Shown here: positions 57,575-64,000 of the stretch, piece by piece
Layout of the letters: the number at the start of each line of letters is the position of its first letter
How positions within the stretch are numbered: position 1 is the first letter of the stretch
Assembly (NCBI GenBank): GCA_021399435.1
Contig: JAJTUP010000033.1
Location: 248,001 to 312,000, forward strand
Reading direction: 5' to 3'
Length of the DNA: 64,000 nt
Origin: Diaporthe sp. PMI_573
Lineage: Eukaryota; Ascomycota; Sordariomycetes; Diaporthales; Diaporthaceae
Translations under genes and position numbers: made by a program
The notes under the pieces: generated by a model
What the model saw: only the letters and a program-made list of their open reading frames with translations
What the model was told of the DNA's origin: nothing
Database searches by the model: none

Positions 57575-60500
57575 TCAAACAAATGCGGTCGTATCGCCGC
57601 CGCTCGCTCCTTGCCGCCTGCGACTGCTGAGGAAGAGATCCACCATGGCTTTGCTACCCCTGAATTGGCATTTGGTGCTCGGGGACTGCTTTCTCGCATC
57701 ATCATGATGTGGAACTTGGTTCTCTTTCTCCGCAAGCTGACCGTCCAGGTGATGGCCGATAGACCCGAATTGGCGCTCAAATGCACCAGTGAAACCTGGA
57801 CTGGACGCCGCCGATACGCCATTGGGCGCCAGCTTGCTAGCTGACTTCCTCATCAACCGAACCGTGGAAGAGATTGGCGGTTGCGGCGATCCCGTCTGCG
57901 GCTCCCTGATTCTGCTGATACTCTTGAGACCAGCAAGAGACTTGCTTTGTCTGACAGCATACCCTTGAATAGGCGTTTGTGGTTGAGCCGTCGGCTTGTG
58001 GTTCCAGCTCGGTCTTGTCTCCCTCGAGGGTGATGCCGGGGGACTCGCTACGCCTTCACGCAAGATATCTGAAACATTACCGTCATAGAACGATGCCAAA
58101 GTATTGTGCTCCACGGAAGTATGAAACTGGTCTTGGTGTAAGTCAGCTGCAGGCGGCGTTGTTGTGCGCATGACTGAACGCTGCTGAGGGTTGGGCTTGA
58201 CCACATTTGAGTCAATGGCACTCAGAGGCGTTGCCGAGCTGGTTGGCATACGGACAGGAGGCTTTGCGTTGTGTTCGTCTTCCTCACAACTACCCGTCTG
58301 AGCCGCTTCTCGAACGTGCCCATGGCCAAGAGATCTCGGCATGGTTGGGATCCTGTACTCGACCTCTGGTGATTGCCCGCTTACCCTCGTGGGAGATAGC
58401 TCCAGCTTGGCAACATCGGCAGAAAGCCATGTTTTCCATCCTAACGAGCTTGCTGTGGAAACCTGGCGCTCTCCTGTAGGCCGATACGTTGGTGTATTTT
58501 CGACGACACTTGCCTCTGGCCTTGGATTCGACTCGTTGAGATGTTGCACACCAGGGTAACCTTGGCTCATATCCGTCTTGTGGATGAGAGTATCCGAGGA
58601 GTAATTGCTCTCGGAGTAGGCCGCGTTGGCGGTTGGATGAGACTTCTTGAGTGCAATCATCTCAACAGTCGCCTCGACTGTGTTTTGACAAAGAGCTTGT
58701 CCCCTCTCGGCACACATGGCTTGCTGGAGCGATCGTCTGTACGGGCTGGTGGTACGGAACAAATGAGAGGTCGGGCTTCCGAAAAAGGCAGACCCTCTGT
58801 CCGTGAGGGTTCTGGCAGCGTCAGGCCGTCCTCCTTGCGGAGTGAGGTGGATTGGTGGAGACAGACTCCGGTGATCATCCGTGACGCTCTGCGCGACTCC
58901 GCGGTTCAAAGACGTTGAACTTTCAGAAGCGGGTTTCTCGCAGCTGGGGTAGCCCTCCACTTCTTTGCCTGATTTGGGCAATTGCTGTCGCGGGGCACAT
59001 GTCTGGGTAGAGGCAACTGTGTCGCCGCTGTCGCCGCTACCATTGCTGCTTGAAGGTGATAGTGTGCGGAAAGGATCTGAGCCATCACTTGACTTGCGCT
59101 GCTGCTCCACTATCCTGGCGAATTGTTGAGTCTCGTTCATCTTTTTCAACAGAGCTGAGTATACGCGCTGACTGTCCACTGTCGCCCCGGGCGGCAGGCG
59201 TTGAAGAGCCGGCGGAGGAGCCAGCTCTTCCTGGGATGTGATGGTTTGAAGCCCGATAACTGGACAGCCTAATGAAGACGATGAATTCCGTATGCCATTT
59301 TCGTTGATTATAGAGAGCCGCTGCCTCTCCCATTCCACTGTGCTTTCTTGCGGGCGATGTGCGACGACAGTGTTAGTATCGGTGCTGGCCCAACTCGTCA
59401 CTCGCGATCTTTCATCCGATGCCTGTCCAGCTGCGCTCTTGCAGCTGTCTATGCTCCCCCTCCGAGAATGCAATCGTTCATGAGACGGCACTGCGTGCAG
59501 AGAGGGGATGTGAGTCGAGACCCTCGACAGAGAGCTCCGCTCACGGCAATGATTCTGTTCGGGCACGGTTGTTGCCCAAGGATTCTCGTCGCATATCTCA
59601 GACACACGCGTCCTCTGGGCCTCTATCTGCTGTGCTGGCAGCCCAGCTTCCTCTTCGCTCTTGTTGATGAAAAGATTCTTGAATCTGGACCTGAGTGAGC
59701 TCGAGACCTTGCGAGCCCGATTTCTCAAACTTCCAGATCGGCTCCGGCCCAGGCTCGCACCTGTTCCAGAAGCAGGCAGCTCGATGTTTGCACTGCTGCA
59801 TCTCAACGTCTTTGGCATTTCCTGTTGGGGTCCTCCACACTTGGATCCGAACACGTTTGATGACTTGGCCAACACGCGAGAAGGGAAGGAGGATTCCTGT
59901 GCGCCCGTAATCGGTGAAGCGCCTCCGCTGGGGCTGTCGATGCTCGGGTTTTTATCTGAGCGATCTCGCCGGGATTTTAGAAAGCTCATCGACTTTGGCG
60001 CTCTCAATTTCGGCGTTGATGGCATCGCATTGTTGTCTCTCCTTTTCATAAATGAATATCGAGGGAGAAGTGCTCCAGGAAAAGTGTGCTTATAGTGTGC
60101 CGTTGTGTTTATGTTGTGCGGTGATGACGCATGAACGGCGCTGGCTTTTCCATCGACGCCCCCTCTCATGGAAGCGCTGGTTGTGAGCATGGAGCGTGTC
60201 TTGCGAACGCGCCGGTAAGATGAGGGCATGGACGCAATGTCATCCTCTGGTGTGTATTGCTCATACTCGGGAGTCAAAGCTTGAAGATAAGCCTGGCTCA
60301 ACTCAGAAGTCTTTACAGCCTCTGGTGTCACTAGTGTCTTCCTAACTGACGAAGTGCGATCGGGCAGTGGCAGATTTTCGGAATTGCGAAGTACGGAGCG
60401 CGGCACGTAGCTGATACTTTGGGTGCTCTGGGATCGGTATATGGACCGACGAGCCGGAATCTCAGGCGACTCAGGGGCAGCTGTGCGCATGCTGATTCGA

Positions 60501-60847
60501 GACGCGCGTGTCTGGAGACGAGATTCGGGGCCAATGAAGCGAACGCTCTGTCTTCGCTCCAAGCCCGGTCTTCTGTGCCCGTTGCGAAGACTTCTTGTAC
60601 TGTCGAGCCGAGACAGCCCAGCGGGACTTGTGTTTTCCTTGTTGGAACCCGTCGGCTGGGGAGGGAACAGAGCCCTTTCAGCAGACTGACGGCCTAGGGC
60701 TCTGGAAAAGGCCTCCATTGCCGCAGTCTGGGCGTCCCTCTGAGCAACCGCGGCGTCAATGTGCTCGAGATGGACGCTGCGGGCCGAGGTCGTCGACTTG
60801 CGGCGGTGAAGGTCCGATTTGGACTTGGTGCTGTGCCTGCGAAGCAT
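57575..60847 (-). CDS. Large Ser/Arg-rich disordered protein, 1,090 aa
   Basis: A single uninterrupted frame from ATG 60847 (MLRRHSTKSKSDLHRRKSTT) to 57575. It has no membrane segment and no recognisable catalytic domain. Composition is Ser, Arg, Pro and Thr-rich with many RxxS/SP-type potential phosphorylation sites. Structured-looking islands are AQRDAQTAAMEAFSRALGRQ (about 35-55), SSSLRSRFKNLFINKSEEE (about 390-410), QRVYSALLKKMNETQQFARI and GFTGAFERQFGSIGHHLDGQ. The C-terminus reads KAMVDLFLSSRRRQ. Its length without a stop on GC-rich DNA is strong evidence of coding. It resembles conserved but unnamed fungal proteins; a signalling or cytoskeletal scaffold role would be speculation. Confidence 0.85.
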   Translation of the reverse strand: MLRRHSTKSKSDLHRRKSTTSARSVHLEHIDAAVAQRDAQTAAMEAFSRALGRQSAERALFPPQPTGSNKENTSPAGLSRLDSTRSLRNGHRRPGLERRQSVRFIGPESRLQTRASRISMRTAAPESPEIPARRSIYRSQSTQSISYVPRSVLRNSENLPLPDRTSSVRKTLVTPEAVKTSELSQAYLQALTPEYEQYTPEDDIASMPSSYRRVRKTRSMLTTSASMRGGVDGKASAVHASSPHNINTTAHYKHTFPGALLPRYSFMKRRDNNAMPSTPKLRAPKSMSFLKSRRDRSDKNPSIDSPSGGASPITGAQESSFPSRVLAKSSNVFGSKCGGPQQEMPKTLRCSSANIELPASGTGASLGRSRSGSLRNRARKVSSSLRSRFKNLFINKSEEEAGLPAQQIEAQRTRVSEICDENPWATTVPEQNHCRERSSLSRVSTHIPSLHAVPSHERLHSRRGSIDSCKSAAGQASDERSRVTSWASTDTNTVVAHRPQESTVEWERQRLSIINENGIRNSSSSLGCPVIGLQTITSQEELAPPPALQRLPPGATVDSQRVYSALLKKMNETQQFARIVEQQRKSSDGSDPFRTLSPSSSNGSGDSGDTVASTQTCAPRQQLPKSGKEVEGYPSCEKPASESSTSLNRGVAQSVTDDHRSLSPPIHLTPQGGRPDAARTLTDRGSAFFGSPTSHLFRTTSPYRRSLQQAMCAERGQALCQNTVEATVEMIALKKSHPTANAAYSESNYSSDTLIHKTDMSQGYPGVQHLNESNPRPEASVVENTPTYRPTGERQVSTASSLGWKTWLSADVAKLELSPTRVSGQSPEVEYRIPTMPRSLGHGHVREAAQTGSCEEDEHNAKPPVRMPTSSATPLSAIDSNVVKPNPQQRSVMRTTTPPAADLHQDQFHTSVEHNTLASFYDGNVSDILREGVASPPASPSRETRPSWNHKPTAQPQTPIQGYAVRQSKSLAGLKSISRIREPQTGSPQPPISSTVRLMRKSASKLAPNGVSAASSPGFTGAFERQFGSIGHHLDGQLAEKENQVPHHDDARKQSPSTKCQFRGSKAMVDLFLSSRRRQGASGGDTTAFV

Positions 60848-63480
60848 GGATTAGGAGACCTCGGTGAGTGTTATGGGTCGGGGCAATGGGTTTAAGCGGC
60901 ATGCGTCTCAGAGGATAATAGCAACAGAGATACTCGACTAGACAGAGCGGGCGTTTACACCGATAGCAGGACGGGATGTTGATGCTGAGGTGGTAGTCCA
61001 AGGGAACAAGCCAGCCTTCGGGAGGATAACCAAAAAGTAGAGGTCTGTAATGTGACTGTGTGATTCAGGAATGACCATGTGTTGACAGACGATGGTGCAA
61101 AGTGGCTGGGGTCATCAGCATACCGATCACACCAGGACAGCACAGGGAGAATTGAGGATGAGCAGGTCAACAAAACATGGTCGGGGCCAAGGTCGAGGCC
61201 AAGGTCGAAGGGGACAGTCCAACCGACGTCGACTGTACGACCACTGAGGTTGGTGGTGACTGCCGCGGGTGGCTGCTGCTCGAAGAATCTCGCCCAGGGA
61301 AGGAGCAACGTCCACCGGCCATGGGCACGAAAGGCTCGATCGATTCTCCCAGCATACCTAGGTACCTACCTAGGTAGGTATGAAGCCCATGGGCAGTCAG
61401 CAAGCATCTTGTCACACTGGCCGTGACACCCACGGCACGCTCACAGAAGGATCAACCACAGGCCAGGATGCTGTTGTTGCTGCACGGTCCTCGGGGGCTT
61501 TCAAAGGTAGGCTTTGAATGACTTGACATCAATTGAGCAGAGGCGGCGACGCTCTGGTTTTGAACATTGGAAGAGATATCCACGGTTGGAGACGGTGGCA
61601 TTCATGGTCTTTTCGAAGGCATTGATGGCGTTGATGAATTGGCAATCCTAAAGCTGGTGAGCCATGGCAACTTCTCTCGTAGCGGAAGGAACACTATGTA
61701 GATTGAGATGCCGCCTGAACCTTTACGGAATATTTACAGCCAGCAACCTGTCTTCCCCCTGGGGAACAAATCAGCAATTGTCCTGATACCAAAAGACGTC
61801 TCGCCACGAGCGGCTGTTTTGAGCCAGGTAGAGCATGTGCTCACACACTTGAAACATCATCAAGGATGCGGACTACAGAGAATTGGACTTCCATTGTAAT
61901 TATTGAACGTTGGAACAAGCACCTGAGTTGCCAGCCGTCCTCCACTTGAGCAGCTGGGGTCGGGCCAAGATAGACGGCCATAGGCGGTGAATTGTGCATA
62001 TCCTCCATGGTCTGGGACGGGCTCACAATAGGCACAAGAGGTCTCAGATGCTTCTTCCCCAAGGCAACAAGACATGGTGCTGTCAAGTGAAAAGAAACAG
62101 AATCTGAATGTATTGCTAGGAAGAATACCCCTTTTGATGTATATAGAAGACTTCTTCATGACTGTGAGACAGAATCAAAGACGCATGCGCATGGTAAACG
62201 GGGACAACCAGATCGGCTTCCCTGCGACCCTTGAACAGCAGAGACAAGGTCAGCAGTACCTTGGTCCCAAAGGATGAATAAAACACATGATCTGGAATTT
62301 ACTTGTTTTCATGGGCCAGCCTACCCCCATCCCCCAAGGCCCAACAGTAGTCGCGGTCCCAACCGAAACGGCAAGCAAGCGGCACCGTGGTGGACGTGAC
62401 ACAAAACAAGCGTGGGGGGAATACCCCAAGCTCCGAGCCTCCAACAACGTGCCCGCGCGCCGACGTGGGGGGTCCAGCCCAACTGACAACAGCCTCCCCT
62501 GCCAGGGCTCCGGTCCAGAAGGGTGTCAAGCACCCATCCGTCACCCCCCATTGATCATCCACGTGCCATCCACAACACCCATGCCCAGCACCCCCCCTGC
62601 GCCGAATGCAACCTCCCGCGATCCCAGGACCAGTGGGAAGCTTTTTAAGGTTTCGCTTTCCTGGGTAGCGCAATCCTTCGACGACGCCATGCCGAAGCAA
62701 CCCACCTCAACGACAGACACAAAACGGGGGGCCGCCCTGAAGCCGTACCTACATTCACTAGGCGTTGAGAAGACCACCAGCCCGTCAATGACACTAACAT
62801 CTAGTGGTGGCGCGAGAAACCCCTCTCGTCCCCCCATGGGACTTGTTGACCGACGGGAATGCGGGGGCCACACCTGAGCTCACCTACCCTGGCCGGCTCT
62901 CGTCAATATCCACCGAGGTGTGCCTGGTTCGCGTCACATGCACTGTACGTAGCAACCAGCAGCCAACAACCACACTTCTCCGCCCCAGGGCATCCCATGA
63001 TGAGACCAGCGAGCGGGCTATGAGTGCTATCATCACTCGTCGTCATAGTACTACACCCGATCGAAGGACAGCCTGTGAACCGGAAAGACAAGTCTTTGAG
63101 ATACACATGATGCTGGGACACAAGGTTGAATGAAGATGGTTTGACGGGTATGTGCTCTTATACAGGGTCCACGCTGTGTCTCCCGCCCTTTCACTCACCC
63201 GCTTGCGTTCGTACTGTTCACACTGATACAAAGTGGCACCATTCCACTAACATTGCCTAATTCCCCCAATAATGCCATTGCCTGTGAAGGCGTGCCGAGT
63301 CTAGTAACCCCGGGGAATATGATGCCAGACCTACTCCAAGTCTTGCCGTTGTTGGAGTAGCATATATGTACAACAAGCCTCTGCGCAAATAAATCGCAGT
63401 GCAACTCGCCACGATTGGTAAGAACTTGATGCTTCAGCAGTGTGAACAAACGCCCAACGTCAATGCAATCCGGTCAGAGA
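60848..63480. other. Intergenic upstream of the 1,090-aa gene
   Basis: 2.6 kb. The CCTAGG-type palindrome cluster is at 61355-61380, about 510 bp upstream of the 1,090-aa gene start. A 196-codon plus-strand frame (62287-62877) overlaps three minus-strand frames and has no family features. No gene is called. Confidence 0.45.
61355..61380. promoter_or_regulatory. TACCTAGGTA-type palindrome cluster upstream of 1,090-aa gene
   Basis: TACCTAGGTACC is followed by TACCTAGGTAGGTA, giving two copies of the TACCTAGGTA palindrome within 26 bases. Role inferred from its recurrence in 5' flanks. Confidence 0.4.
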
Positions 63481-63550
63481 TCAGTCCAGATTAGTCTCCG
63501 AGTGCGCCTTGTAGTCGGTTGCTGTGTTCGTGTTCGGCGCCGCGTCGAAA

Positions 63551-64000
63551 TCAATGACCTCGTCCGGGCCTATTTTTGCTCTTTTGAGTGCTATCGCCTG
63601 CGCGTGCTCTTTCGCGCTCCAGCACAAGCGTCAACTGCGACTTGGATCGCCCCAGTGGCGGTGGGGGGTTTGGGCTAGGCTGCGTCGGTGTCAATCGCGA
63701 GTCGAGGACAGATGCTGCTCGAATGTCCGGTTGGCCTGCCCCGAGGGGCGGTAAGTCATCCTGTGAAGGGCGCGCCTTGGGGGGTTCAAAGTCGAAACCC
63801 CCAGAAACGGCGATGTTTGACAGTCCCACGACGCTCGCGGATTTGAGGCCACCAGAGCTCATCCGCTTCGATTCGTTATTTGACCTCGATCGAGCCATCT
63901 TTGGTGCAGCACTGGAGCTGGTCGTGCCACCCTGTTCTTTGTGGTCCCGCGATTGTCCCTCTTCTGCGCTCCTCCTTCGGCTTGGTTCTATCGTGCCTCC
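63551..64000 (-). CDS. C-terminal part of an unknown Ser/Pro-rich protein (partial at right edge)
   Basis: The frame is open from the right edge (base 64000) to a TGA at 63551, 149 residues, with an internal Met at 63898 (MARSRSNNESKRMSSGG). Visible segments are SRRRSAEEGQSRDHKEQGG, SVVGLSNIAVSGGFDFEPPK and PPPPLGRSKSQLTLVLERE. It is disordered and basic. The true start may lie beyond the window. A second frame, shifted by one base, overlaps the end and reads KEHAQAIALKRAKIGPDEV, continuing IDFDAAPN to a TGA at 63481. It could be the genuine C-terminus if a frameshift or an unseen intron joins the two. Family unknown. Confidence 0.45.
   Translation of the reverse strand, partial: GGTIEPSRRRSAEEGQSRDHKEQGGTTSSSAAPKMARSRSNNESKRMSSGGLKSASVVGLSNIAVSGGFDFEPPKARPSQDDLPPLGAGQPDIRAASVLDSRLTPTQPSPNPPPPLGRSKSQLTLVLERERARAGDSTQKSKNRPGRGH

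Noticed and set aside
62287..62877. 196-codon plus-strand frame
   Set aside because: Three overlapping minus-strand frames exist over the same DNA, composition is low-complexity Pro/Thr/Ser, and no splice or domain support was found.

Overview
The window reads as nuclear DNA of a filamentous ascomycete, most likely a Sordariomycete. Genes carry short introns (about 50-170 bp) with GTAAGT/GTATGT/GTGAGT-type donors and CTAAC/CTGAC branch sites. Intergenic DNA is GC-rich with many simple repeats. The gene set is typical of Pezizomycotina: MED12, PRP38, ISY1, a ROM2-type Rho GEF, the 9.5 kDa complex I subunit and a BEACH protein. The species cannot be named from sequence alone. Most coding models below were rebuilt by joining exons across introns, and several annotated starts are downstream of near-cognate TTG or GTG codons.

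Left third (1-19 kb). A partial cysteine-rich small protein sits at the left edge. It is followed by MED12 (Mediator kinase module, minus strand), a 4.5-kb repeat-bearing flank, an FSH1-family serine hydrolase with a 22-nt microexon, a truncated protein-kinase relic in an AT-richer patch, a small amphipathic repeat protein (149 aa), and PRP38. Divergent from PRP38 is a single-pass membrane protein whose intron appears to be GC-AG. A two-exon, 80-aa cysteine-rich gene follows; its exons are too short to stand out as open frames.

Middle (19-47 kb). About 6 kb without a recognisable gene precedes ROM2 (DEP-DH-PH-CNH, minus). Next come the V-ATPase proteolipid subunit c, a poly-Gly hypothetical protein, another gene-poor stretch, and a very large BEACH-WD40 protein (about 2,625 aa, four exons).

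Right third (47-64 kb). The complex I 9.5 kDa subunit and WBP1/OST48 are divergent around a 625-bp shared promoter. They are followed by ISY1 (first coding exon is just the ATG), a secreted metallophosphoesterase, a GATA-type zinc-finger protein, a 1,090-aa serine-rich disordered protein, and an open frame running off the right edge.

Most genes are single-copy housekeeping functions: transcription (MED12, GATA), splicing (PRP38, ISY1), secretory and vacuolar functions (WBP1, subunit c, BEACH), respiration, and Rho1/cell-wall signalling (ROM2). They do not form an operon-like or biosynthetic cluster. I found no convincing new multi-gene system. The points of most interest are the small cysteine-rich genes, the unusual exon and intron structures, and two short palindrome-like motifs recurring in 5' flanks.
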